From Draconibacterium orientale (lineage in GTDB: Bacteria; Bacteroidota; Bacteroidia; Bacteroidales; JAADGE01), in NCBI GenBank assembly GCA_020721645.1, contig DYMH01000019.1, forward strand, positions 3,742-38,124: 34,383 nucleotides of DNA. The letters run 5' to 3'. A program made the position numbers and the translations under genes. The notes beneath the pieces are model-generated. The model ran no database searches. It saw only the letters and a list, made by a program, of their open reading frames with translations, and was not told the DNA's origin. Below, piece after piece: positions 25,172 to 33,310 of this stretch (positions are counted from its first letter, which is position 1; each line of letters starts with the position of its first letter).

Positions 25172-26406
25172 TTTTGTACCGCTTCGATATTTGGTTTTAC
25201 GGCTTGTGGAATGTTAAGAAATGGTTGAACAGCGTTTAGGTCTTTCAGTCCGCTGCCTGTAAGTAAAACAAGCCATTTTTCGTTGCGATAAAAAGTCGAT
25301 TCCCTGCTCATTTTCAGCATTCCGGCAAATGCGGCAGTTGCTGCGGGTTCTGAAAATATTCCACTGTTGCGGCTCAATATTATCGAGGCATTGATGATTT
25401 GGTCGTCGCTTACTTTTATCGTTTTTCCTTGATATTTTTCCAAAAATTGAGCTGCCATATAGAAATTACGTGGAATATCCACCGAAATCGAGTCGGCTTT
25501 TGTTGTTGCTGCTGCAAATTGAAATTCTTTGCGGTTCACATTATCAACCAAATTACTGCTTGTTTCTGCCTGAACAGCAACAATTTCGGGTATTTTATCA
25601 ATCAACCCGAGTTTCAGTAAATCTTCAAAACCTTTGTAAACGCCCGCAATGATAACTCCATCGCCTACCGAAACGAAAATTTTATCGGGCAGTGTGTCCG
25701 AAAATTGTGAGAAAATTTCTAAGGAAACCGTTTTTTTTCCTTCAATGGTTAGTGGGTTGAAAGCCGTATTGCGATTGTAGTATCCGTATTTTTCGCTTAC
25801 GGCGATACTTAAATCGAAGGCGGTGTCGTAATTTCCGTCCACAGGAACAATTTTAGCTCCGTACATCACAATTTGTGTTAATTTGGCTTTTGGTGCCGAA
25901 GCCGGAAGAAAAATCACGGCTTTTTGATTTTGCGAAGCACAAATTCCGGCGAGCGATGAACCGGCATTGCCCGTAGATGCCGCTATTATTGTGTCAATAT
26001 TTCGTTCTTTGGCAAACGCCGAAACCAGATACGAAGCTCGGTCTTTGAATGAATATGTCGGATTTTGCGAATCGTCTTTTATGTAGAGTTGAAACGGTAG
26101 AGCTTCTTTATCAATCGAATTTATTTTGTAAACGGGTGTTTGACCAACTTTGAGAGGCGGATAATTTACCGGATTTTCGATTGGCATGATGTCGGAATAA
26201 TCGAAATTCACTATTTTAGAAATCAGTTCTTGTCTTGTGTTTTCTGTTTTAATTTTATCGAAACGATAAAGTGTTTTCAAAACGCCCTGAGGTGGTTTGT
26301 CGGTTGTGTTTTTCGATTTACAAGCAGGGCAAAGATATATAATTGATTCCGATGTATATTCTGTTCCGCAATCGGTGCATTTGTAGTAGAATTTTGATTC
26401 GCTCAT
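25162..26406 (-). CDS. thrC: Threonine synthase with N-terminal zinc ribbon
   Basis: Product of 414 residues, PLP-dependent, converting O-phosphohomoserine to threonine. A zinc ribbon (Cys10, Cys13, Cys26, Cys29) precedes the fold-type II domain. PTYSFKDRAS contains the PLP-binding Lys121, STGNAGSS (144-151) is the phosphate-binding loop, and LTGSGLKD near the end contacts the ring. A close alternative is a threonine-synthase-like paralogue, since the family includes near relatives of unknown substrate. It begins at ATG 26406, 95 bases after xseB, and ends 87 bases before the phosphatase gene. Confidence 0.85.
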   Translation of the reverse strand: MSESKFYYKCTDCGTEYTSESIIYLCPACKSKNTTDKPPQGVLKTLYRFDKIKTENTRQELISKIVNFDYSDIMPIENPVNYPPLKVGQTPVYKINSIDKEALPFQLYIKDDSQNPTYSFKDRASYLVSAFAKERNIDTIIAASTGNAGSSLAGICASQNQKAVIFLPASAPKAKLTQIVMYGAKIVPVDGNYDTAFDLSIAVSEKYGYYNRNTAFNPLTIEGKKTVSLEIFSQFSDTLPDKIFVSVGDGVIIAGVYKGFEDLLKLGLIDKIPEIVAVQAETSSNLVDNVNRKEFQFAAATTKADSISVDIPRNFYMAAQFLEKYQGKTIKVSDDQIINASIILSRNSGIFSEPAATAAFAGMLKMSRESTFYRNEKWLVLLTGSGLKDLNAVQPFLNIPQAVKPNIEAVQNLL

Positions 26407-26469
26407 TTTTTTTGATGTGATGATTGTGTTGATGTGAAAATGAATTTAATAAAGACATTTTCTTCATTC

Positions 26470-26497
26470 TTGTGTCTTGCTACTTGCTACTTGTGTC
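26470..26497. repeat. Four heptamers TTGTGTC-TTGCTAC-TTGCTAC-TTGTGTC
   Basis: Four contiguous 7-bp units (26470-26476, 26477-26483, 26484-26490, 26491-26497) in an A-B-B-A order, between xseB and thrC. Too short and too few for a CRISPR; function unknown. Confidence 0.8.
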
Positions 26498-26501
26498 TAT
26501 A

Positions 26502-26696
26502 CTATTTGTCCTCAAAAATTGTTTCAATTTCTTTTTCGGTATTTCTCAATTTTTCGCTGCACGCTTTTATGAGTTCGGCAGCACGACTGACTTTTTTCGA
26601 GAGTTCGTCGATGTCTATTTCTTGGTTTTCGATTTGTCGAAGAATTTCTTCAATTTCGGCAACGGCTTCGGAGTAGTTTATTGTAGTTTTTTTCAT
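26502..26696 (-). CDS. xseB: Exodeoxyribonuclease VII small subunit
   Basis: Product of 64 residues, normal for XseB, forming a helical hairpin that binds the large subunit XseA. YSEAVAEIEEILRQIENQEIDIDELSKKV and the later KACSEKLRNTEKEIE match the family (sequence split here: INYSEAVAEIEEILRQ then IENQEIDIDELSKKV). Exonuclease VII degrades single-stranded DNA in mismatch and recombination repair. I chose ATG 26696; the extra ten upstream residues read from the terminator region and are not conserved. XseA, which usually lies just upstream, is not in the window. It comes directly after the siaC terminator, so it must use its own promoter or read-through. Confidence 0.85.
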   Translation of the reverse strand: MKKTTINYSEAVAEIEEILRQIENQEIDIDELSKKVSRAAELIKACSEKLRNTEKEIETIFEDK

Positions 26697-26723
26697 TTTT
26701 TTGTAGATATTCTGTTGATAAAT

Positions 26724-26773
26724 CATTAAAAAGGAATAATTATCAAAACCGAAGTTAAGATAATTATTCCTTT
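26724..26773 (-). terminator. Intrinsic terminator of the siaB-siaC unit
   Basis: A 15-bp perfect stem: AAAGGAATAATTATC (26730-26744) with GATAATTATTCCTTT (26759-26773), with a 14-base loop. On the minus strand the stem ends in TTT and continues TTAATG, 28 bases after the siaC stop. A-runs on the other side may give it activity in both directions. Confidence 0.7.
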
Positions 26774-26800
26774 AATTCACAAAGTGAACAAAATATTTTG

Positions 26801-27184
26801 TTAGAAAGGAATCAGATTGATTTCCAAGCCGGTATCAATCATATAGTCTTCAATATCCTCTTCCATGTCGGTGTCGTTTTCATCGTAATGCCAATTCACA
26901 ACCACTTCACCGCCTTCATCTTCATAATCTTTCAGCACGTTGAGCAGGTCGAGAATACATCGCGAAGTACTTGTGTTGAAATACGTGAGTTTAATAATGA
27001 AAGCGATAGGCTTTTTAACTGTTGTCGTATAGCTTTCGAGCCAATCTATCAATGGTTTGTAAAATTCAACGGTGTCTTCCAAAAACGATTCACCGGACAA
27101 CTCGCAAATGCCTGTTTTTAAGTTAAAATTTACCGACGGTGTGAAAAAATTGTCGTGTGCACCTTCTATGATTAAATCTTCCAT
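26801..27184 (-). CDS. SiaC-like (DUF1987) regulatory phosphoprotein
   Basis: Product of 127 residues. The pattern IEGAHDNFFTPSVNFN, then ICELSGESFLEDTVEFYKPL, LTYFNTSTSRCILDLL and VVVNWHYDENDTDMEEDIED is that of DUF1987. In Pseudomonas SiaC, a Thr in the YFNTS segment is phosphorylated by SiaB and dephosphorylated by SiaA; the matching residue here would be Thr71. It is the last of a four-gene unit behind three SiaB-like genes (24-base gap). In Pseudomonas the dephosphorylated form activates the cyclase SiaD, but no cyclase is in this window, so the target is unknown. Confidence 0.85.
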   Translation of the reverse strand: MEDLIIEGAHDNFFTPSVNFNLKTGICELSGESFLEDTVEFYKPLIDWLESYTTTVKKPIAFIIKLTYFNTSTSRCILDLLNVLKDYEDEGGEVVVNWHYDENDTDMEEDIEDYMIDTGLEINLIPF

Positions 27185-27208
27185 AAAAAAGAAATTATTT
27201 ACAATTTT

Positions 27209-27751
27209 TTATTTATTTATTTTAACAGCTATCGAAAAGTATGATTTTTCATCATCGAGTGGGCTGACTTCAATATCCAGAGGGTTTGCCGCTGTCAAAG
27301 CGACTTGTATCAGCCCGATGTGTGCATTTCCCAAATTTCCTTGCGGATGACGTCTTTGTTCGCGTTTGTATTCGCGTAAGCTTTCTCTATCCAACGAATT
27401 TATAAATTCACATTTTTCTATCAGTGGTATGATGTTGTCGTTCAATACGGCGTTTCCGGTGATAAAACTATACGAATCGGGAAATTCCATTATCAGCAAT
27501 GTTCCGTAACCGATGTGTTTGTCGGGTGCAAAATCTGATTTTTCTGCCGAATAATAGGATATATTTTGTGCCAATTCTATAAAAATTTTGAAAAGTTTTC
27601 GGCTTGCCTGTGGGTTGTTGTTGAGTATAACTTCAATATAACTTCCGATGACAGCCAGAATTTTTTCGTCAATAGGTCCCTTGTAAGATATCTTAACATC
27701 TTGATTTACAAAGTTTAAATAATCGTATAGGTTCCGGTTTTTTGCGTTCAT
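27209..27751 (-). CDS. SiaB-like (DUF6272) kinase, third copy
   Basis: Product of 180 residues. A GHKL-like N box is seen as FIELAQNISYYS (Glu59, Asn63), followed by a glycine segment GYGTLLI (81-87) and GNAHIGLIQVALT (141-153). The strongly conserved stretch LDRESLREYKREQR (120-133) is shared with its paralogues. By analogy with Pseudomonas SiaB it would phosphorylate the SiaC-like protein encoded 24 bases downstream. It is close to the first copy (28488-29039) and more distant from the middle one. No membrane segment, so it is cytoplasmic. Confidence 0.8.
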   Translation of the reverse strand: MNAKNRNLYDYLNFVNQDVKISYKGPIDEKILAVIGSYIEVILNNNPQASRKLFKIFIELAQNISYYSAEKSDFAPDKHIGYGTLLIMEFPDSYSFITGNAVLNDNIIPLIEKCEFINSLDRESLREYKREQRRHPQGNLGNAHIGLIQVALTAANPLDIEVSPLDDEKSYFSIAVKINK

Positions 27752-27805
27752 TTATCGAAATTTTCGACCGTTAAAAATAATAAATATTTTACTTTTTTTA
27801 CAGTT

Positions 27806-28405
27806 TTATTTAACTTTTATATTTTCTTTTTGAATATTGACATATATCGTGAAATAAAATCGATTTCTGTCGAGTTGTAAAAATTCGTATGTGATTTGTT
27901 TTTTTGTTGTTAAAGCTGTCATTATTAAACCAATATGAGCATTTCCGTTACTTCCCGGTAATAAATTTCGTTGTTCTTTTTTATATTTTCGCAATTCATC
28001 TTTTTCAAGGGCATTGATGATTTTAATTTTACGTTCCAAGGTATTTTTTGAGGCAAGAAAGATGATATTTCCGGTTACAAAATAATATTCCGATGCCTTT
28101 TCGCCGATAAGTAAAGAGCCTGCACCCGTATTTTTTTTGTCCGAAATTCGGCTTTTTTCGTTCGAGTAGAAAGCAACATTTTGTGATAATTCGATAAATG
28201 TAAAAAATAATTTCCGCCCGGCTTGTTGGTCTTCGGTTGTGAATAATTTCAACTTTTCGGCAAAACTCTTGATAATATCAGAATCGAAAGGTCCCGAATA
28301 ATCAATCAATATTTCTTCCGGTTTTAGGCGGTATATTTCTTTCAAATCGGGTTTAAAATCCAATTCGTAAGTATTATTAAGCGTATTTGTAACTTCGGGA
28401 ATCAT
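27806..28405 (-). CDS. SiaB-like (DUF6272) kinase, middle and most divergent copy
   Basis: Product of 199 residues. It keeps the N box FIELSQNVAFYS (Glu72, Asn76), AGSLLIGE, and GNAHIGL (154-160). The middle stretch is ALEKDELRKYKKEQR, in place of ALDRESLRDYKR. It has a longer N-terminus and a lysine-rich end (NIQKENIKVK). Key GHKL positions are kept, so activity is possible, but the drift suggests a different partner or a regulatory role. Gaps to neighbours are 82 and 54 bases, consistent with one operon. Confidence 0.75.
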   Translation of the reverse strand: MIPEVTNTLNNTYELDFKPDLKEIYRLKPEEILIDYSGPFDSDIIKSFAEKLKLFTTEDQQAGRKLFFTFIELSQNVAFYSNEKSRISDKKNTGAGSLLIGEKASEYYFVTGNIIFLASKNTLERKIKIINALEKDELRKYKKEQRNLLPGSNGNAHIGLIMTALTTKKQITYEFLQLDRNRFYFTIYVNIQKENIKVK

Positions 28406-28487
28406 TTTTGCCTTTAAATAATTATATTTTATAATGTTTTAACATTTCTTAAATAATATTTTCACATTCTCACATTTTCAAATTATC

Positions 28488-29039
28488 TCATTCTTTATTA
28501 ATTTTCACGGCAACAATATAGAATGCGAGCGTTTCATCAATAGGTATTAATCTGTATTCCAAAGGGTTTTCGGCTGTTAAAGCCACTTGAATCAGACCGA
28601 TATTTCCGCCGCCTTTTTCGCTCGGTGCTTGTTTTCGTTGAATGCGTTTATAATCGCGCAAAGATTCTCTGTCTAAGGCGTTAATTGCATTGCATTTATC
28701 AATAACCGGCTGTATTTTGATTTTATCGGTGATATTTCCCGTTGCAAAAGTAAAATAATCGTCAAATTCCTGTATCGTTAATGTGCCAATGCCCGAAATG
28801 CTGCCATCGGAAGCTTTTTGTTGTTCGTGTGAATAAAACGAAATATTTTGAGCCAGTTCAATAAAAATTTTAAACATCTTTTTATTGACACGGGGATTTT
28901 CCGAAAGTGAATATTCGATATTCTTTGCAATTACAGACAACACCTGCCCATCGAAAGCTCCGGTATATGATATTTGCACGTTTTGAGCAAGCATGCTCTG
29001 ATAAATGTGCTTTTTATCTTCCAACAATTCTGTTTTCAT
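28488..29039 (-). CDS. SiaB-like (DUF6272) kinase, first copy
   Basis: Product of 183 residues from ATG 29039. An upstream in-frame start at 29147 would add 36 hydrophobic residues that are not conserved in the paralogues and would overlap the promoter. N box: FIELAQNISFYS (Glu61, Asn65). Glycine segment: GIGTLTI. ALDRESLRDYKRIQR and GGGNIGLIQVALT (143-155) follow, where the paralogues read GNAHIGL. It is the promoter-proximal gene of the siaB-siaB-siaB-siaC unit, divergent from sbcC. Confidence 0.8.
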   Translation of the reverse strand: MKTELLEDKKHIYQSMLAQNVQISYTGAFDGQVLSVIAKNIEYSLSENPRVNKKMFKIFIELAQNISFYSHEQQKASDGSISGIGTLTIQEFDDYFTFATGNITDKIKIQPVIDKCNAINALDRESLRDYKRIQRKQAPSEKGGGNIGLIQVALTAENPLEYRLIPIDETLAFYIVAVKINKE

Positions 29040-29078
29040 CTTTATATTTTGACTGTCTTTCAAATTACATAAATCGTG

Positions 29079-29086
29079 CAAAACTA
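29079..29086 (-). promoter_or_regulatory. -7 element of the siaB-siaC unit
   Basis: TAGTTTTG on the minus strand is an exact TAnnTTTG, 39 bases before the ATG at 29039. No clear -33 is seen in the A-rich DNA upstream. Confidence 0.45.
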
Positions 29087-29313
29087 AAAAAAAAATGAAA
29101 AATTCTTGATATTTCCCGTAAAAATCAGAAAATTTGATATTTAACAAAAAATTTTTGTGTTTCGAAATCGAACTTTTACAAACTCACTACAATTTTCAAA
29201 CGCTAATTTATACAGATATTTTTAAAAACAAAACTTTACTTTTTTGATAAGCCGATACTTTTGATAAAAAATACATTTTTTGAGCTTCGAAAAAGAAATT
29301 TCGCTGTCATTTT

Positions 29314-29347
29314 TTGCTTTTCTCTGAATTTAAAATTCTTAATTTAG
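29314..29347 (+). promoter_or_regulatory. Candidate sbcC promoter
   Basis: TTG (29314-29316), 23 bases, then TAATTTAG (29340-29347), one mismatch to TAnnTTTG, 24 bases before the ATG at 29372. The exact -7 motif at 29256 is a competing choice. Confidence 0.35.
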
Positions 29348-29371
29348 CCGTTGAAATAATTCATTTTTCTG

Positions 29372-32300
29372 ATGAAAATATTGAAACTCCGTTTTAAAAA
29401 TATCAATTCACTGAAAGGCGAAAACAGCATCGATTTTAGTGCAAAACCCTTTGTTGATGCCGGAATTTTTGCAATTGTCGGTCCAACAGGAGCCGGTAAA
29501 AGCTCGATTCTTGATGTGATTACTTTAGCTTTGTTTAACCGAACGCCCCGAACCGGAGCTCTTTCATCGAATTTAATCGAATCGCTTGGTGCTGTTATCA
29601 CAAGAAACACTGATGATGCTTTTGCCGAAATTGATTACGAAACCGATGGAAAAAAATATCGCTCAAATTGGAGTATTCATCGGGCTAAAAGCGGAAAATT
29701 GCAAGATTACAACATGGTTTTGTCGGAAATCGAAAAGTCGATATTCGATGTAAAAAAAAGCGAAATTCCTGCCAAAAACGCCGAAATTATTGGTTTGAGT
29801 TTCGACCAATTTGTGAAATCTATTTTACTTTCTCAGGGCGAATTTGCTGCTTTTCTCAAAGCAAACTCCGACGAACGAAGCGAATTGCTCGAAAAAATTA
29901 CCGGAATTTCTATCTATCGACAAATCGGGAAAGCTGTGTTTGAAAAACAAAAATCAGAAAAAGAATTGTTAGACAGATATTTAGATAGAAATCAAAATTT
30001 AAAACTCCTGTCGCCCGAACAACGAGCCGAAATTACGGATAGGTTTGAAAATTTGAAAATTCGCGAAATTTCAATTTCAAACGAAAAAAAAGAAACCGAA
30101 AAAAAATTAGCGGTAAAATATGCCATAAAAAAAATTGAAAGTGAATTAGTGCAGTTACAAACCGAAAAATTTCAAATCGACCTGCAAGCTCAAGCGATGA
30201 AAAATGACCGGAATCTCTTGGAAAAACACGAAAATTTTGCACCTCTGAAATCGGAAATCGACTCCTGTTTTCGATTGATTTTTGAAATAAAAGAGGCTGA
30301 TTTAAAAATTATCATGAAAAATGATATTTTAGCTGAAAAAAATACACAAAAATCGAAATTTATAGAAATTTTAAATCATACAAAAAATTTAAAGAATGCT
30401 GTCATAAAGGATTTTGAAATAATTAAACCGATATTGGAAGATGTTCGTGCGGCTGAAAGTAAAATTATCGGGATTGACCAAAATTTGAAAGAATTAAAGG
30501 CTGAAAAAGAAAAGAAAGGGCTTGAAATACATAATTTTACCAAAAGTTTGAACGAATTAGCCGAAAAATCGGCAAAAAATCTGCTATTAAAACAAAAACT
30601 CGAAAAATCGAACATCGAACACGCCTTTTTGGGCGATTTGAATGCCGAACTATCTTTGTTGAACGAAAATCTTTTTCGGTATCGAAAAGATTCTGAAAAT
30701 TCACTGTCTGCATTAAGAAACCTGTCGGTAAACAGCCGGGGAAAATTTCAAAATCCGAAAAACAGTGTCGAAACTTCATATCAAATTCAATCGGAAATTC
30801 ACGAACTAAATAAAGAAAAAAATCAAGTGTCAGAAATATTACACGGTAATGACGCTTCAGTTTCCGAAATTGACTTTAAAATCAGCGACTTACGTTCCGA
30901 ATTTTCCGTTCTTAGAGATTTGAAAAATTTGACAGAAAAATATTTTTTTCTGGCAGACAAAAAATCAAAATCGGAAAATGAAATAAAAGAAATTTATGAA
31001 AAATTAGATTTACAAACAATTAATATTAATGAAATAAAACAAAAGACTAAACATCTAACTCATCTTATTTCGGAATATGAACTGTTGATTCAAAAACAAA
31101 ATTTTGAAAAAAAATACGAAGACGACCGTAAAAATCTCAAACCCGATGAGCCATGTTTTTTGTGCGGTTCCAAGCATCATCCCTATGTTTTGGAATATGT
31201 AAAACACAGCAACGAAACACAAATAAAACTCGATTCGTTGAAAAATGAATTACAAAAATATGATGAACTGAGATTTCAAACTGAAAAACAAATATCAGAT
31301 TTACAGGCAAATATCGAGTATCTTAAAAAACAAATCAGCGATATTAAAATCGAAATTGATGATATTGTACAAAAATTTCGGAACATCGATAATTTGAATC
31401 GTTTTGAGTTGAATATCAATACTATCAGTGCTTTTTCGACAAAAATGGAAGAAATCGAAATTGAAGGAAAACAATTGAAGCATATTTCCGAATCGAAAAC
31501 GAAATACGAGAAACTTATCGGCGAACAGCGAGAACTCGAAATCCTGCTCGATAAATTCAATTCGGTTGCCGAATCGGAGAAATATTTGAGCTCAAAGATG
31601 TCCAAATATTCAAAGTTTTGTAATGGCAACCAATCTTTTGAACAACAAATTGACGAACTCGCACAAAAACTGATTGAATTTAATTTCAATCTCGAATCGT
31701 TGAAAAAGACAGAAAATAATATTGTTTCCGATGAAAATCTTAAAATTGAGAAAATCAGCTACCTGCAATCGCTAAAACCGGAACTCGAAAGGTTGAATTT
31801 ATCTATTTTAGATAAAGAAAATCAAATTCATGGATTAAACGAAGAAATCAAGTTAAAATTAAATGGAAAAAATGCAAAAGATGTTGAAAACCAATTTAAT
31901 AGTTCAATTCTAAATATTGAAACAGAAATTGAAATAAATGGAAAAAGTTTGAACGCTGTTATAAGCGAAATGTCTGCCGAAACTGCTGTATTATCAAAAT
32001 TTCTTGAAGATTTGGAATCTAATAGGCGACAACTCGAAAATATTAAAGAAAATTTGGTACCTGAACTTGGAAAACTCAATTGTTTAAATATAGAAGATGC
32101 AAAACAAAATTTATTAGAAAACAGCGTTTACGAAGAAATAAAATTCCGAAAAGAAAAGACTCAAAAACAGATGATTGAAATTGCTTCAAAAATCAATCAG
32201 AAAACAGAAAATCTTGAAGAGCAAACAAAATTGGACTTCCCCGAAATGAGTATCCAAGAGCTTGAAAAAATTCTTGCGGAAGCCGAAAACTCTGTCAAAG

Positions 32301-32917
32301 AAGTAAATCAAACAATCGGAACACTACACAACCAATTGTCTGCCGACAATAAACTTCGACTGCAAGCCTCAGAAATTGAACAATTAATTGCAAATCAACA
32401 AAAAGAAACCAATCGTTGGTCTATTCTCAACAATCTCATTGGCGATGCTACCGGGAAAAAATATGCCAAATTTGCCCAAGAACTTACTATGATTCAGCTT
32501 ATTGCGATGGCTAATAAACATTTACATGATATTTTTGGACGTTATTATATTAAGAAAAGCACTAATGGAAATACCGATTTACTTATCGTTGATACATTTT
32601 TGGCAGACACCGAACGTTCTGTTAAAACACTTTCGGGCGGCGAAAGTTTTATGGTGAGTTTGGCTTTGGCTCTGGCATTGTCTGATTTGGCAGGGCAAAA
32701 CACCCGAATCGACAGCCTGTTTATCGACGAAGGTTTCGGAACGCTCGACTCCGAAGCACAAGAGGCTGCAATGGCGGCTTTGGAAAATTTACAGTCGAAA
32801 ACCAATCGAACTATCGGTATTATTTCGCACATTCAGGCACTCAAAGACCGAATTCCCGTTCAAATTCAAGTGAAAAAAACAGGAAACGGATACTCGAAAA
32901 TTGTTTTGAGTGATTGA
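29372..32917 (+). CDS. sbcC: SbcC/Rad50-like DNA repair ATPase
   Basis: Product of 1181 residues. The N-terminal ATPase half has Walker A GPTGAGKSS (about 37-45) and the Q-loop LSQGEFAAFLKA. Long coiled coils flank the zinc hook CFLC (Cys595, Cys598). The C-terminal half has signature LSGGES (about 1086) and Walker B SLFIDEGFGTLD, followed by the His switch IISHI. With SbcD it forms the nuclease that cuts DNA hairpins and blocked ends. SbcD is not adjacent, though it usually precedes sbcC. This partner could act on the palindromic elements found in this window; that is inference only. Confidence 0.93.
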   Translation: MKILKLRFKNINSLKGENSIDFSAKPFVDAGIFAIVGPTGAGKSSILDVITLALFNRTPRTGALSSNLIESLGAVITRNTDDAFAEIDYETDGKKYRSNWSIHRAKSGKLQDYNMVLSEIEKSIFDVKKSEIPAKNAEIIGLSFDQFVKSILLSQGEFAAFLKANSDERSELLEKITGISIYRQIGKAVFEKQKSEKELLDRYLDRNQNLKLLSPEQRAEITDRFENLKIREISISNEKKETEKKLAVKYAIKKIESELVQLQTEKFQIDLQAQAMKNDRNLLEKHENFAPLKSEIDSCFRLIFEIKEADLKIIMKNDILAEKNTQKSKFIEILNHTKNLKNAVIKDFEIIKPILEDVRAAESKIIGIDQNLKELKAEKEKKGLEIHNFTKSLNELAEKSAKNLLLKQKLEKSNIEHAFLGDLNAELSLLNENLFRYRKDSENSLSALRNLSVNSRGKFQNPKNSVETSYQIQSEIHELNKEKNQVSEILHGNDASVSEIDFKISDLRSEFSVLRDLKNLTEKYFFLADKKSKSENEIKEIYEKLDLQTININEIKQKTKHLTHLISEYELLIQKQNFEKKYEDDRKNLKPDEPCFLCGSKHHPYVLEYVKHSNETQIKLDSLKNELQKYDELRFQTEKQISDLQANIEYLKKQISDIKIEIDDIVQKFRNIDNLNRFELNINTISAFSTKMEEIEIEGKQLKHISESKTKYEKLIGEQRELEILLDKFNSVAESEKYLSSKMSKYSKFCNGNQSFEQQIDELAQKLIEFNFNLESLKKTENNIVSDENLKIEKISYLQSLKPELERLNLSILDKENQIHGLNEEIKLKLNGKNAKDVENQFNSSILNIETEIEINGKSLNAVISEMSAETAVLSKFLEDLESNRRQLENIKENLVPELGKLNCLNIEDAKQNLLENSVYEEIKFRKEKTQKQMIEIASKINQKTENLEEQTKLDFPEMSIQELEKILAEAENSVKEVNQTIGTLHNQLSADNKLRLQASEIEQLIANQQKETNRWSILNNLIGDATGKKYAKFAQELTMIQLIAMANKHLHDIFGRYYIKKSTNGNTDLLIVDTFLADTERSVKTLSGGESFMVSLALALALSDLAGQNTRIDSLFIDEGFGTLDSEAQEAAMAALENLQSKTNRTIGIISHIQALKDRIPVQIQVKKTGNGYSKIVLSD

Positions 32918-32939
32918 ATTTTAAATTGAAATTCAATTT

Positions 32940-33310
32940 CTATTTTGCCAATCGCAAATTTGGAATATATTGAAAATCTTTTACATTCAGCGTCAATAGC
33001 GGATAATCAAAGTACAAGGCAGTAGCGGCAATCAACATATCCCCGATAAACGGACGATGACTCAGTGAAAATTTCTTCATTAATTCCAAAAAAATTAACG
33101 TAATTTCAGGTGTTAAATTCAAAATTTCGTAGTTTAATAAATGTTTCAAAATTTGTTGAAGCTCACGTTATCCAATGCTCCAAAATAAAATTCACCCACA
33201 GTTACTGCACTTATCGACAAATTTTCTGTACCAATATTTTAAAATTTTTCAATACTTTCTTCTTTGTTTTTAAAAAGCTCTATAATAATATTCGTATCGC
33301 AATTTATCAT
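32940..33310 (-). pseudogene. Broken vapC-like PIN-domain toxin (nonsense codon plus frameshift)
   Basis: Reading from ATG 33310 gives MINCDTNIIIELFKNKEE, a typical PIN start, then TAA at 33241-33239 after 23 codons. The frame then goes on with NIGTENLSISAVTVGEFYF until TGA at 33148-33146. One base lost near 33147-33155 would join it to the last part, which reads KHLLNYEILNL, RPFIGDMLIAATAL and LLTLNVKDFQYIP. Restored, it would be about 124 residues with all PIN acidic residues (Asp5, Glu of VGEF, Asp of IGDM, Asp of NVKDF). The ATG overlaps the antitoxin stop as ATGA. It is probably inactive; the 32940-33149 fragment alone lacks the first catalytic Asp. Confidence 0.8.

Larger units (their letters stand above)
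29040..29371. other. Non-coding divergent region between siaB unit and sbcC
   Basis: 332 bases with no convincing ORF. It holds the candidate promoters at 29079-29086 (minus) and 29314-29347 (plus), plus an extra exact -7 motif TACTTTTG at 29256-29263 (plus) inside a short repeat of TTTTGATAA (about 29243-29250 and 29259-29267). No RNA gene or riboswitch was recognised. Confidence 0.6.

Noticed and set aside
26470-26497. CRISPR-like array
   Set aside because: Units are only 7 bp with no spacers, and no cas gene is nearby.
26801-27121. Plus-strand ORF opposite the SiaC-like gene
   Set aside because: Antisense shadow; the minus frame has the conserved DUF1987 motifs.
28488-29147. N-terminal membrane-anchored form of the first SiaB-like protein
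   Set aside because: The extra 36 residues read through the -7 element at 29079-29086 and are absent from the paralogues.
32940-33149. A 69-residue PIN-domain protein as a working gene
   Set aside because: It lacks the N-terminal Asp and begins with TTG; the missing part is recognisable upstream in a shifted frame, so it is a fragment of a broken vapC.
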